64,000 nucleotides of DNA from Paenibacillus chitinolyticus NBRC 15660. Its GTDB lineage: Bacteria; Bacillota; Bacilli; Paenibacillales; NBRC-103111. The notes under the pieces are model-generated. The model was given only the letters and a program-made list of their open reading frames with translations. It did not search any database and had not been told where the DNA came from. Where the stretch lies: NCBI RefSeq assembly GCF_000739915.1, contig NZ_BBJT01000002.1:124001-188000 (forward strand), read 5' to 3'. A program made the position numbers and the translations under genes. This document shows, piece by piece, positions 1 through 8,790 of this stretch (the first letter of the stretch is position 1; each line of letters starts with the position of its first letter).

Positions 1-2834
1 ATGGTCACGGCAATATTGCCGCTTTGCGGCGAGGTGAGGACGGGCACGCCTGCCGCGATCGATTCCTGGAGCGTGTAAGAGTAGCTCTCCGGAACAATCG
101 ACCATAGCAATACCAGGTCGATGTCTTGCGCGATCAGCAGATTGGGCGCCCCCATCCTTCCTTCCAGGAGGAAGGAATAGCGATGTACCGAGACCTGATC
201 GGCATACTTTTCTTGCGAGCCTATATGATGGAATTCATACAGGCGGCCGAGGGCTTCATCTTTATACAAACGTTCCCACACCGACCATCCTTTGTTTTCC
301 ATTTTATAACCGAGGAAAGCGATCCTGATTTTACGATTCTCAGGCGGGGACTTGTAGATGATCGTTTGTCTGTCGAAGATCAGATGTCCCCTGACCCGTA
401 TTTTATCCGTCATATCCGGATAGACGGCAGCGACCGTCTCTTTGACAAAATCAGAAGGAACTACGATTCGATCGGACTGATGAAGCACAGGCCGCAGGGC
501 TTCCCGCCACTCCGCGAGCGCTATGCCGTGCGTACAGTTCTGACAGATGGCCGCATCGGTTCCCGCAGTGGTGATGATATCGGCAATGCAGGTACGTCTT
601 TCTTTGGCTTCTTTGATGCTCTGGCGGATTTTGGGCTGATACATCATGTGATAGCTGGAACATAACGCGAAAAAGTCGTGCATGAAAAACGTATGGGGAA
701 GGACGCCCGCCTCTTCCACGTTCCGCAACAGTGCCGTATAATCGCTTATTTGCCAGTTCAACAGATGATGGGTATAAATTTCAGCAAGATGCCTATGAAT
801 TCGGGAGAGCCACTCCGTAATCTCTTGCACCGAATAAAAGCCTCTAAATTGATCGCTCACGACCACTCCGTAAAAAGTGTCTTCCTTTGTGTTCAACAAG
901 GAATAGCTCTGGCCCGGATAGATCTGAATGATACCCACGTTGTTCTGAGACAAGTACGAAGCTTGCTCATAAATATACTTCTCGGTACCGCCCATGGATT
1001 CCAAGTAGTTCGTATGGGAGAAGATCAACGCATACTGCTTATAAGGAAGTCTGCCGGTCAAGCCGGCGTGCAGCGAGTGCTGGTTCCTTCGAATCGCGTA
1101 TCGCTGCAGCAAGCCCTTGGCCCATCCTTTGAACCGACGCTTGGCGCTACGCTCGATCTCTCTCCCCATCCGAAGCGGCAGGGTTATCTTCCAAGACAAC
1201 GATCCCGAATATGAAGCTACCTCCTGCCGGTAGTTTTCGATTTCCAAATCCTTTTGCCGAATCAGCAGGACACGCTCTTCCTTCGCCTGCTGCTCTCTTC
1301 TTTCTATCTCGGCGTTTAACCGGCTCGCTTCGGCTCGTTGTTCTTGCAAATCGCGGCTTATAGCGGCAAGCTTCGCCTCGCGTCTCCTGCTGTCCTCGCA
1401 TAGAAGCTCGAGCGTATCGATCTGCTCTCCGATCTGTTTGGCGGCCAGTTTAAGCGCTTTCTCCTTCTCGGCATTCGCTGTCAGCAGTCGTTCGATTCGC
1501 AGGCCGGCATCGTGAAGCGCAGCGGACAAGGCAACTTCGGCAGAATGTTGAAGCTGAAGCGCCTGAACCACATCTTCTCCTATTTCGAACGAGCAGCTTA
1601 GCTCCAGGCGCAAGGTTGCAGTCTCTCCATGCGGGGGCAAATCTCGAATCAAAAGCTGCGACGTATTGCCCGTGCTTATACCGGATACGCAATCCGCTTC
1701 TTCACCCACCCCTGTGAAGGCCAGGAACTGTACGTACTCTTTGGCATAGCCGCGAAGAAGATTGGCTTCTTCTCCTTCATAAACAAGACTAAGTTTGGAC
1801 AATTTGAAATACGCGGGCTCGGTAAAAAAATCGATTCGCAAAACCGATCCGAGCGATTCGCGAATTTCGACCGTTTGAAGACTTTTCTGTCCTTTCGCGC
1901 TCACAGTTATATATGTCGATTTATCCTCTGTGAACCGCCCGTCCGCTCCCGCCCAATAAATCCGAATTCGGTAAGATTTTTCGTGGTTCAAGAGCCGATC
2001 GATTTGGACCATCTGGTCATAGGCGTTTTGGACATTCTCGCGCAGCTCGTCTGTACACAGCGCATCAGAGTCTCTCTCGCCGCTCAATCCGATTTGATAG
2101 GTTTGTCGTACCATGGCGGGGACTAAGCGGTCCTCCCACACATCCTGCATCGAGAAACTGGAATGCCGCAGGCCAGGCTTCGGCAAACCGCCGACTCTCG
2201 CCCGCTCCGCAGCGCCGTACGGAATGTTTAGAAAGTCGCTGATTCTCTGACCCGTCTCGACAGGCTGTTCCAGCAATCGGTCGTAGTCAATTACGATTCG
2301 CCGCTTATGGCTCGTGTAATACAAGCTGGAGAGGACATATAAATTCCATATTGCGAAAGACTTGTCATGTAGAAAATGATCTCTTTTATACAGTGAAGCG
2401 GCTACATTTAAAGGATTGCGCAGACTGAGAATATATCGGGGTTCCATGTTTAGTTCTTCAAACACGGACTGCCACAACGGGAGCAGCAGACACGTCCGCG
2501 GATCCTTGAATCCCCATACTGGGTGTCCGGAGAAGTCTCTGGAGACAATATCGACCAGTCTCGCCCGGCTCGCCATTCCTCCCTCGGTCAGCCACCACTG
2601 CTCGGGCAGCGGCTTTGTGGCATCCCAGGACGAAGATAGGCGCTCCAGCAGCTCATCGTGAACAGCTACGATCTCGGCGTGTTCCCAGAAGCCCTCAGGG
2701 TTGTCCTCCCTGGGTGGTACCATCTGATGCTCATGACCCATATGGACGCCCAGCGATCTAACCGTTTGAGCCAGCAGCGAGGTGCCGCTTCGATGCATTC
2801 CCAGGATGATTACCGCTATTGGTTTAGCTGACAT
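1..2834 (-). CDS. Sulfotransferase-coiled coil-glycosyltransferase fusion (3' end beyond window)
   Basis: The frame is open from an ATG at 2834 to the left edge, giving 944 codons with no stop. Residues about 1-215 look like a PAPS-dependent sulfotransferase: a P-loop-like GMHRSGTSLL at residues 12-21 (the 5'-phosphosulfate loop), then GFKDPRT and RNPLNVAASL, the usual 3'-phosphate region. Residues about 465-530 are a charged, heptad-like coiled coil (EKEKALKLAAKQ, RLNAEIERREQQ). From about residue 600 a GT4-type glycosyltransferase begins (MGGTEKYIYEQ). Near the edge it carries the nucleotide-sugar motif PESYSYTLQESIAAGVPVLT, which marks the second Rossmann half. Inference: a multifunctional surface-polysaccharide enzyme that sulfates and glycosylates a cell-envelope glycan. 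The acceptor is unknown. The family calls are firm, the combined function is not. Confidence 0.8.
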   Translation of the reverse strand, partial: MSAKPIAVIILGMHRSGTSLLAQTVRSLGVHMGHEHQMVPPREDNPEGFWEHAEIVAVHDELLERLSSSWDATKPLPEQWWLTEGGMASRARLVDIVSRDFSGHPVWGFKDPRTCLLLPLWQSVFEELNMEPRYILSLRNPLNVAASLYKRDHFLHDKSFAIWNLYVLSSLYYTSHKRRIVIDYDRLLEQPVETGQRISDFLNIPYGAAERARVGGLPKPGLRHSSFSMQDVWEDRLVPAMVRQTYQIGLSGERDSDALCTDELRENVQNAYDQMVQIDRLLNHEKSYRIRIYWAGADGRFTEDKSTYITVSAKGQKSLQTVEIRESLGSVLRIDFFTEPAYFKLSKLSLVYEGEEANLLRGYAKEYVQFLAFTGVGEEADCVSGISTGNTSQLLIRDLPPHGETATLRLELSCSFEIGEDVVQALQLQHSAEVALSAALHDAGLRIERLLTANAEKEKALKLAAKQIGEQIDTLELLCEDSRRREAKLAAISRDLQEQRAEASRLNAEIERREQQAKEERVLLIRQKDLEIENYRQEVASYSGSLSWKITLPLRMGREIERSAKRRFKGWAKGLLQRYAIRRNQHSLHAGLTGRLPYKQYALIFSHTNYLESMGGTEKYIYEQASYLSQNNVGIIQIYPGQSYSLLNTKEDTFYGVVVSDQFRGFYSVQEITEWLSRIHRHLAEIYTHHLLNWQISDYTALLRNVEEAGVLPHTFFMHDFFALCSSYHMMYQPKIRQSIKEAKERRTCIADIITTAGTDAAICQNCTHGIALAEWREALRPVLHQSDRIVVPSDFVKETVAAVYPDMTDKIRVRGHLIFDRQTIIYKSPPENRKIRIAFLGYKMENKGWSVWERLYKDEALGRLYEFHHIGSQEKYADQVSVHRYSFLLEGRMGAPNLLIAQDIDLVLLWSIVPESYSYTLQESIAAGVPVLTSPQSGNIAVT

Positions 2835-3035
2835 TGCTGCACCTCTTTTAGATAAATAACGAACAACAACTTTAATGCAACACTCGACCATATTCGACAT
2901 AATCTCGCATGATTCCTTCTAACGATGTTCTATGTCGTTTATTTATCCCTGCCCCATTCGCGAGATGGATATTGCTCTTAAATCTACAGATCGAGTAACG
3001 GACGGCTAATCGTTCTGGCTTCGGCAGCGAAACGC

Positions 3036-3064
3036 AAAAAAGAGGGGGGGCTGCCCCTCTCTTT
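3036..3064 (-). terminator. Intrinsic terminator of the AlkD-like gene
   Basis: On the minus strand AGAGGGGCAG pairs with the following C-rich arm and is followed by seven T. It lies about 50 bases beyond the stop of the gene at 3113 and before the start of the next minus-strand gene. Confidence 0.75.
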
Positions 3065-3112
3065 CATTGCGCGGATCAATTGGCCGAAAATTTTCCATAC
3101 CTGATGAATGGA

Positions 3113-3829
3113 TTAACACCTGACATATTTTCGTTTGAAGCCGATCTGGCCTTTATCTACCGCTTTTTGAATAGTAACGGAAGCGTTCAAAAACTTGCTT
3201 TTTGAGGTATCGCGATTAACTTCCACGGGGCCTGTTTCCTTCGCAATCGCGACTGCCTTATCATGGAGAGGCAGATAGGATACTCCCACCGTGTAGATGA
3301 AATTGTTCATCGCGTACTTCGTACGATTGGGGGCATCATGAATCGTATTTTTAACAAGTTCCAACATACCGGCCATTTTCTCTTCGGAAAATTCACGGTC
3401 CGGACGATTCCCGAGCAGCCAGCAGTAACAGCTCCAGCCCGCCGACCTTCTTAGCTCCGTATCGCTTGCAATCCATGTATCGGAAACGGTTTGCGCTATA
3501 TCCGTTTCTGCCAAAGTTACGGCTACCACATAGTCCGATAGCATATAAAAATAAGCTTTATCCATCCACCGTTCAAAATCCGCTTCTGTCATTGCTTCAG
3601 GATCCGCGATCATTCCGGCAAAGTACATAGCGTCATAATTCCCTGTAGCATAGAGCTGCTCGGCCAACGGTTGATTTCGTTTTATTTTCCTAAAAAGAGG
3701 CTTCATTGCACCTGTTGCCACGCCAAAAAGCGGTTCGTGCGCGCCGTTGGCTTGGTATATTTTCTTCGTGCGTTCCTTACCGAGAGCTTCAAGCTCTCCC
3801 ATGACCGTTTCCAGATTCATTATTTGCAC
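3113..3829 (-). CDS. DNA alkylation repair protein, AlkD-like
   Basis: A 238-residue, all-helical protein resembling the AlkD/AlkC HEAT-repeat DNA glycosylase family (PF08713), which removes alkylated bases such as 3-methyladenine without flipping them. Family-like segments are GVATGAMKPLFRKIKRNQPLAEQLY near the N terminus and a tryptophan-rich central part (ERWMDKAYFYMLSDYVV, RSAGWSCYCWLLGNR). Length fits the family. The first ATG is preferred because AAAGGA lies about 7 bases upstream; an in-frame ATG three codons later is less well spaced. It stands alone, with its own terminator. Small AlkD-like proteins are diverse, and some members of this subgroup have unproven glycosylase activity. 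Confidence 0.8.
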   Translation of the reverse strand: MQIMNLETVMGELEALGKERTKKIYQANGAHEPLFGVATGAMKPLFRKIKRNQPLAEQLYATGNYDAMYFAGMIADPEAMTEADFERWMDKAYFYMLSDYVVAVTLAETDIAQTVSDTWIASDTELRRSAGWSCYCWLLGNRPDREFSEEKMAGMLELVKNTIHDAPNRTKYAMNNFIYTVGVSYLPLHDKAVAIAKETGPVEVNRDTSKSKFLNASVTIQKAVDKGQIGFKRKYVRC

Positions 3830-3861
3830 GTCCTTTTTATTGGTTTCTATCGCTGAATAGG

Positions 3862-4770
3862 CTAAACGGTTTTATTCTCCTCCTCTATTCCGATAACCTC
3901 CCTTGCCGCTTCTATAAAAGATAACAGGATGGGTGAAAGCCACTTGTCTTTATGCCATAACATCTGTGTGTACACGTGCAAGTCCGGAATTTGCCAAGGA
4001 AGAGCGACAAGTTCGCCCCGTTCAACTTCGGCTTTCGCTGTTATTTCTGGAAGAAAGGCAATACCGATTCCCGTAATGGCACATTGTTTAATGGCTTCCG
4101 CACTTTGAAACTCTAAATACGTAATGCTGTCAATGCCCTCTTTCTCAAATGACCGGTCAAACATGGTTCGATAAGGACAACCTTTTTCATTCGTCAGGAA
4201 CACTTCTCCGTGAAAATCTTCCAACTGCAGGACAGTTCGTTTCGCAAGGGGATGGTCTGGGGCCGCGAAAAAGCGAAAGGTTTCTTCCAGCATCGGTTCC
4301 ACGGCAAGTCCGCTTGAGCGAATGGATTCGTCCAGCATAAAGACGACATCCGCGGTTCCCTCAAAGAGCGTTTGCTTGAGTTCTTGGTTGGGAACGGAAC
4401 GGAAAATGAGACGAACTCCCGGATGACGCGAACGAAATAAGTGAAAGACAACGGGAAGCCGATAGGCGCAAAGAACCTCGTTGGCACTTATCGTTAGGGT
4501 GCCGCTTAGATTTTCAGTGTCATGAACGTCACTGCGGGCTTCGTCCAATTTGTTTAGAACCTCTTGAGTATGAGTTAAAAAGCGCTTCCCCGCCGTGGTG
4601 AGAACGAGCTGCTTGCCCAAGCGGTCAAATAGACGAACGCCAAGCTCATCCTCCAATGCTTTTATTTGCATCGTGACGTTGGAGGGAACATAGTTCAGCA
4701 CTTCCGCAGCCCGACTGAAGTTTAAAGTGAATGCAACCGTACGGAACGTATTCAGTTGGCGCAATTCCAT
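3862..4770 (-). CDS. LysR-family transcriptional regulator (copy 1)
   Basis: A 302-residue LysR-type regulator with an N-terminal winged helix-turn-helix (residues about 1-60, including NYVPSNVTMQIKALEDELGVRLFDR) and a type-2 periplasmic-binding-like effector domain (about 90-290). It is divergently transcribed from the MetX-like hydrolase at 4914, the standard arrangement for a LysR regulator and its target. The intervening 143 bp contain dyads suitable for LysR binding. It is clearly paralogous to the LysR gene at 23271-24158: the segments KQCA(I/M)TG(I/L)GIA(F/L)LPE and MLWH(K/Q)(D/E)KW(L/I)SP match. The effector is unknown. Confidence 0.92.
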   Translation of the reverse strand: MELRQLNTFRTVAFTLNFSRAAEVLNYVPSNVTMQIKALEDELGVRLFDRLGKQLVLTTAGKRFLTHTQEVLNKLDEARSDVHDTENLSGTLTISANEVLCAYRLPVVFHLFRSRHPGVRLIFRSVPNQELKQTLFEGTADVVFMLDESIRSSGLAVEPMLEETFRFFAAPDHPLAKRTVLQLEDFHGEVFLTNEKGCPYRTMFDRSFEKEGIDSITYLEFQSAEAIKQCAITGIGIAFLPEITAKAEVERGELVALPWQIPDLHVYTQMLWHKDKWLSPILLSFIEAAREVIGIEEENKTV

Positions 4771-4791
4771 CCTTCCATCCCCCTTTTACTT

Positions 4792-4856
4792 TCAATATTA
4801 TTGAAAACTACTATGAATTTTATTCACTTTTATTGAGAGTATCACGGATCTATACT
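4792..4856. promoter_or_regulatory. Candidate LysR operators in the divergent intergenic region
   Basis: Two dyads are visible. TCAATATTATTGA at 4792-4804 is palindromic except at its centre. AGTAT-N9-ATACT at 4838-4856 contains the T-N11-A spacing typical of LysR sites. Both lie between the two divergent starts. Function is inferred from position and pattern. Confidence 0.5.
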
Positions 4857-4913
4857 AACAACAAGAAATACATTCTAACCGGATGGTTTCATTTTGAAGG
4901 GAGCGACTATACG

Positions 4914-5933
4914 ATGGATTATGAAATTTTTGATTTGGGTGACGTAACCTTGCAATCTGGAGTGACGTTACCGAGCGCTTTTCTTGCTTATAAGACTTAT
5001 GGAAGATTGAATGAGAAGAAGGATAATGTCATCGTTTATCCCACTGCTTTTGGCGACCACCATGTTCAGAATGAATGGTTGATTGGAAACGGTATGGCAC
5101 TTGATCCGCAAAAATATTTCATTATCGTTCCAAATCTGCTGGGCAACGGATTATCTTCGTCCCCCAGCAACACGCCCGCCCCATTCGACCGGGCTAATTT
5201 TCCGCAGGTAACCATTTATGACAACGTTAAATTCCAGCATCGCCTGGTGACCGAAAAATTCGGCATTCAAAAGATCGCTCTCGTAGCGGGATGGTCCATG
5301 GGAGGCATTCAGTCCTTCCAATGGGGGGCAAGTTATCCGGACATGGTGGAACGAATCGCGCCTTTCGCGGGAGTTGCCAAGACTTGGCCCCAAACGCATG
5401 TGGTTCTGGAAGGAATGAGAGCTCCGCTCATGGCTGCAGTCCGTTTCGATTCAAGTAAACTAAACGAATTGACTTCGGAAGACATGCGCGCCGTTGGCCG
5501 TGTCTATGCGGGATGGGGTGTATCGGAGGCGTTTTACAGAGAGGAACTTTATCGGGAGATGGGATTTGACTCCTTGGCGGATTTTATAGTCGGCGTCTGG
5601 GAAAATAGCTTTATGCAGATGGATCCGCACAATGTCCTGGCTATGTTATGGACGGGCCAGCATTCAGATATTAGCGCAAACCCCGACTATAACGGTGATT
5701 TCGATAAGGCGCTCAGAAGCATTAAAGCGCATGCCTGCGTGATGCCAGGGAGCACGGATCTCTTCTGCCCGGCGGATGATAACGAATACGAGGCTAAGCT
5801 TATGCCTAATGCTGTTTTTAATCCTATCGAGTCGATTTGGGGGCATTTTGCCGGTCGCGGAATCAACAATGCCGACAATCAATTTATTGATGACAACCTA
5901 AAACGCTTGTTGGCGCTTCGTATAGACGGATAG
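4914..5933 (+). CDS. MetX-like alpha/beta-hydrolase (copy 1)
   Basis: A 339-residue alpha/beta-hydrolase of the homoserine O-acetyltransferase (MetX) superfamily. Visible motifs are VPNLLGNGLSSSPSNTPAPF (oxyanion/substrate region), the nucleophile elbow GWSMGG with Ser128, a late Asp in STDLFCPADD, and the catalytic His in WGHFAG. Start: ATG at 4914 with GAAGGGAG 10 bases upstream. This start aligns with that of the paralogue at 24338, whereas a longer frame beginning at 4731 runs through the regulatory region. The true MetX elbow is usually GGSMGG, so the GWS variant leaves substrate and reaction open (acyltransferase or hydrolase). Probably controlled by the divergent LysR regulator. A terminator follows. 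Confidence 0.85.
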   Translation: MDYEIFDLGDVTLQSGVTLPSAFLAYKTYGRLNEKKDNVIVYPTAFGDHHVQNEWLIGNGMALDPQKYFIIVPNLLGNGLSSSPSNTPAPFDRANFPQVTIYDNVKFQHRLVTEKFGIQKIALVAGWSMGGIQSFQWGASYPDMVERIAPFAGVAKTWPQTHVVLEGMRAPLMAAVRFDSSKLNELTSEDMRAVGRVYAGWGVSEAFYREELYREMGFDSLADFIVGVWENSFMQMDPHNVLAMLWTGQHSDISANPDYNGDFDKALRSIKAHACVMPGSTDLFCPADDNEYEAKLMPNAVFNPIESIWGHFAGRGINNADNQFIDDNLKRLLALRIDG

Positions 5934-5977
5934 TTCATCGTCAGAATGGGGGCGATCCTTCCTTCCGATCGTAGTAT

Positions 5978-6013
5978 GAGGTCACCAGAACTTCCTGGTC
6001 GACCTCTTTTTTT
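5978..6013 (+). terminator. Intrinsic terminator after the MetX-like gene
   Basis: GAGGTC-ACCAG pairs with CTGGT-CGACCTC (one-base bulge) and is followed by seven T. It sits 45 bases beyond the stop codon. Confidence 0.85.
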
Positions 6014-6103
6014 ATGCGGTCGTGCTCGCTGAGCAATTTTGCCCATTAACTCTGAGAATGCCGCCGATCAAATCGCCCGCAGCTCGTGCAGCGGCAAGTT
6101 TAA

Positions 6104-6127
6104 AGGCCATCCCGCAAGGAATGGCCT
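6104..6127 (-). terminator. Hairpin closing the GyrI-like transcription unit
   Basis: AGGCCAT and ATGGCCT form a perfect 7-bp stem, extended by CC/GG pairs. On the minus strand it is followed by TTTAAACTT, a weak T tract. Nothing else is visible between the two terminators in 6014-6103. Confidence 0.5.
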
Positions 6128-6132
6128 CCTAT

Positions 6133-6336
6133 TTATGGACGAACACCGGATGATTCCTTGTCCGGGATCCTCACCTCGATAGTCCGTACCGGTAAGGACC
6201 TCCAGATCTTTTCGGTAAGCCTCGAAAACCTCTTCTGGTCCGCTATAACCTTATGCTTACGCCGGTCAATCGTGACAGCTCGCTTATTTTCACCCCGCCC
6301 TATCCTCCTTCTATGTTCGGTGACCTTAAGTTTCAT
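6133..6336 (-). CDS. Possible 67-residue basic ORF overlapping the GyrI-like gene
   Basis: This frame starts in an ATGA overlap with the stop of the upstream gene and ends just before the hairpin at 6104-6127, so it would lie inside that transcript. The product is very basic (HRRRIGRGENKRA) and not recognised. No ribosome binding site is evident apart from possible translational coupling. It may be non-coding. Confidence 0.22.
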   Translation of the reverse strand: MKLKVTEHRRRIGRGENKRAVTIDRRKHKVIADQKRFSRLTEKIWRSLPVRTIEVRIPDKESSGVRP

Positions 6337-6812
6337 CCAATTTCAACGGGGATCATGATTACAAATTCGGGTTCCTTTGAGTAAGGGTCTTGATGCATCG
6401 GGTATTCTTCAAAATGAGTAACATCGCCTTTATGAAGCTTATAACCTTGACTCTCAATCCAGGCATACATATTGTTATAGGAACTATCAATCTTCTGTCC
6501 TTTTTTGTGCTCGCATTTAGCATAGGTTAATGTCGGAAGTGTAACGCTTGTCATTCCTTCGGGGATATCCTCGACTTTAGCGACTTCAACAACGGCATAA
6601 AGGGTAAATCCACCCTCGTTAATCTGGTAAGATAACCCCAGAAGAAGCTCCGGATTCAGGATATGTTTGATTTCCTTTAACCGATTGCGCATCTCGTCAT
6701 GTACAACCCGAATTTCTCCCGCGTTCGCCTCTGCGAATGTACCTGCCCATTTCAACCCAACGGCTCTAAAAGACTCTTTTGTAATAAGTCCAGCTTCATT
6801 CCTCTGTTCCAT
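6333..6812 (-). CDS. GyrI-like small-molecule-binding protein
   Basis: A 159-residue protein of the GyrI-like/AraC effector-binding (SOUL-fold) family, in stand-alone form. The pattern is typical: FRAVGLKWAGTFAEANAGEI, a mid-protein GLSYQINEGGFTLYAVVEV, and a C terminus ending EFVIMIPVEIG. Stand-alone members bind hydrophobic or cationic ligands and some hydrolyse xenobiotics. Start: the ATG at 6812 has GGGAGG 8 bases upstream, better than the in-frame ATG eight codons earlier. It is divergent from a truncated helix-turn-helix remnant (6905-7030), with a perfect palindrome between them. The ligand is unknown. Confidence 0.75.
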   Translation of the reverse strand: MEQRNEAGLITKESFRAVGLKWAGTFAEANAGEIRVVHDEMRNRLKEIKHILNPELLLGLSYQINEGGFTLYAVVEVAKVEDIPEGMTSVTLPTLTYAKCEHKKGQKIDSSYNNMYAWIESQGYKLHKGDVTHFEEYPMHQDPYSKEPEFVIMIPVEIG

Positions 6813-6850
6813 TTGTATCGCCTCCCAAATAACCATGGCTTCGTTTACAT

Positions 6851-6870
6851 GTTCTATTTTAAAATAGAAC
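6851..6870. promoter_or_regulatory. Perfect 20-bp palindrome, candidate operator
   Basis: GTTCTATTTTAAAATAGAAC reads identically on both strands. It lies between the GyrI-like gene and the divergent regulator remnant, where a regulator dimer would bind. Confidence 0.6.
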
Positions 6871-6904
6871 TATGACAGATGCTGTCAGAATATCATGTGA
6901 ACGG

Positions 6905-7030
6905 GTGAAAAAGTTGACTAAAACACAGCGTCTGCATGATGTCATGCCTCGGATTTACGAAAAACAGAAGTTTACGGTCGATGAACTGGCACAAGAGTTC
7001 CATGTATCCTATCGAACCATGCTTAGATAA
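6905..7030 (+). pseudogene. Truncated HTH regulator remnant (YafY/DeoR-like)
   Basis: A 41-codon frame (GTG at 6905 or TTG at 6914) encodes TKTQRLHDVMPRIYEKQKFT, then VDELAQEFHVSYRTMLR and a stop. This is the winged-helix N terminus of the YafY/DeoR type, in which RT(I/M)xRDL normally continues into a wing and a WYL domain. Here the protein stops at the recognition helix. No continuing frame is visible downstream to 7119. It probably once regulated the divergent GyrI-like gene. Confidence 0.5.
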
Positions 7031-7119
7031 GGCACCTCTTCATCGCGCGGCTGCACTTTAAAAGCTTTTCTTAATATCTACAAAAATGAAGCTCGCATAA
7101 AATGCGGATGTCCCTTCAA

Positions 7120-7614
7120 TCATTTTCCAAGAGCCTCATCAAAAGCACGTTCAATTAACCGGGCATCTTTTGAAACCGCAAAAAGAACGTAGCTCCCTTT
7201 TACCTTCAAAACATGCTTGTTAATTAGAGCATATTCGTCGGGCCGATAGTCTTTGAACTTTACGGTTTGTTCGTCAATTCTCTTCAATAACCTCTGTTTC
7301 ACGTAATCGGACTTCCCTTCTTCCTTCAGACGAATGACTGCAATTTCATCCGCTTTTACATTGGAAGTAGCGGTATACAAAATAACGTCTTCCACAACTT
7401 CCGCTTCTAGCCCATACAGTTTCTGTACTTTTTCTAGGTCTCCCTTCTTCAGATTATCTAAGTTCACGGACTGTTCGATACGCTTTCCTATCTCATCGAC
7501 CGGAATAACTTCACTCTTTCCTTTGCCTGAGCATCCCGCAGCTATACATAAGCCGGCAAGCAGTAAAATCAGCAGCGCCCCTTTAAGGCTTCTGTTCGTT
7601 AGGTTGTTGAGCAT
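7120..7614 (-). CDS. DUF4358-family lipoprotein
   Basis: A 164-residue lipoprotein: positively charged N terminus, hydrophobic stretch ALLILLLAGLCIAAG, and a lipobox cysteine at about residue 28. The remainder matches the DUF4358 pattern (YGLEAEVVEDVILYTATSNVKADEIAVI, then VKGSYVLFAVSKDA). DUF4358 proteins are regularly encoded with MBOAT acyltransferases and DHHW proteins in Firmicutes, and their exact role is undefined. It is the last gene of the operon, 4 bases after the DHHW gene. AGGAG lies 8 bases before its ATG. Inference: an accessory protein on the outer face of the membrane for acyl transfer to a wall or capsular polymer. Confidence 0.82.
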   Translation of the reverse strand: MLNNLTNRSLKGALLILLLAGLCIAAGCSGKGKSEVIPVDEIGKRIEQSVNLDNLKKGDLEKVQKLYGLEAEVVEDVILYTATSNVKADEIAVIRLKEEGKSDYVKQRLLKRIDEQTVKFKDYRPDEYALINKHVLKVKGSYVLFAVSKDARLIERAFDEALGK

Positions 7615-7618
7615 GGTG

Positions 7619-8776
7619 TTAACTCCTTCCTTTTTCCACGGGCCCTACCATTCTATAGAGAGACTCGTCTTCGAAAAAAGTGTGTAAATTATAAAGCACT
7701 AACATGTCATGAATCTGGTTGTCATCTAGCAGTTTCCGGATATCCTCTTCGTAATAACGGGGATCGACCACAAAGATTTCACTGAAATGCGGTGTCAAAA
7801 AAGGAACCAAACTGTTGGCGTATGAATCTTTGACAACAAGCAGCTTCCTCTTTTCCTGGCTGCCGGTTTTGATTTTCACAAGAGCATGGTTGCCGTTCAT
7901 AAACAGCGCATACTTATCCTTTTTGCTTAAATATTCAAAATTGTATAAAGAAGCGGACGTCTGCTTTTCAGCGGTATATTCTACCGTATAGTCGTCGGGA
8001 ACTTTAGGAAGGAACAAATTCACACTGTCAGGCTGCACGAGTTTATAGCCGCTAGCGGAATATTGCGTGCCATAGAAAGCATTTGATACCTGACGTATCG
8101 TAAAGTCTTTTTCTTCTTTAGGCACGAAGCCCATCTGCTTACCCAACTCCCGATAAGCGTAGAAAGCGCCTCGCATCGTCCAATGATGATCCGTACGATA
8201 GTAGATCTCTTCATTCCGCTTCGTATGCAGCGCCGGATACACATCGACGAAAGAGACATTTTGAAGCTGCCCGCGTACTTTCTCCATCTTTTCGAGCATC
8301 TTCTCGCCCGCAACATAATTCGGGACCTTCTCTGTAAGAACACTGAGAGCCGTAGGTGCAAGCATGACATACGTATGTACGCCAGGTGCCATGCTTGCCA
8401 GGCCGTTTAAAGTATCCGCCTTCTTCTGCAATTCGCTATCGGCAGGCGGGTTGAACTTCTGCAGCAGATATCCGTCTCTGCCGATGTAGACTCCGTTGCT
8501 CTCCTTCTTCCCCAAAAGCTGATCGGTACCTGATTTTATCCCGATCCAGATATCTCTCAGCATAAACTGATCGGAGATGTATCTCTCGAAATCGGACGTA
8601 AACGTTCCATCCAGCAGACTCCCCAGCGATAAGGACGGCAGCTGTTCGAGGCTGCGGTTTTCCGCTTCGGAAAAATCCCGGGAGGGCATCAGAAGATTAA
8701 CGGCAAAAATCAAATAGATTGCGGTCAATAGAACAAACGTCATGCTTGCAGCCGGGGTATTAAAAAATCTTTTCAT
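7619..8776 (-). CDS. DHHW-family (AlgJ/AlgX-like) envelope acetylation protein
   Basis: A 385-residue protein with one N-terminal membrane anchor (about residues 10-30) and an SGNH-hydrolase-like extracytoplasmic domain. It carries the signature DHHW at 196-199 (YYRTDHHWTMRGAF) and the serine block VVKDSYANSLVPFL. This is the AlgJ/AlgX-related family that works with MBOAT proteins to transfer acetyl groups to exported polysaccharide. AAGGGGGG precedes the ATG. It follows the MBOAT gene by 14 bases, which supports a two-component acetylation machine. The target polymer (peptidoglycan, teichoic acid or exopolysaccharide) cannot be read from sequence. Confidence 0.88.
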   Translation of the reverse strand: MKRFFNTPAASMTFVLLTAIYLIFAVNLLMPSRDFSEAENRSLEQLPSLSLGSLLDGTFTSDFERYISDQFMLRDIWIGIKSGTDQLLGKKESNGVYIGRDGYLLQKFNPPADSELQKKADTLNGLASMAPGVHTYVMLAPTALSVLTEKVPNYVAGEKMLEKMEKVRGQLQNVSFVDVYPALHTKRNEEIYYRTDHHWTMRGAFYAYRELGKQMGFVPKEEKDFTIRQVSNAFYGTQYSASGYKLVQPDSVNLFLPKVPDDYTVEYTAEKQTSASLYNFEYLSKKDKYALFMNGNHALVKIKTGSQEKRKLLVVKDSYANSLVPFLTPHFSEIFVVDPRYYEEDIRKLLDDNQIHDMLVLYNLHTFFEDESLYRMVGPVEKGRS

Positions 8777-8790
8777 GCCGCATCCCCCCT

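Noticed and set aside
126-2661. Plus-strand ORFs opposite the left-edge gene.
   Set aside because: The minus frame encodes clear sulfotransferase and glycosyltransferase motifs over its full length; the plus frames are shadows.
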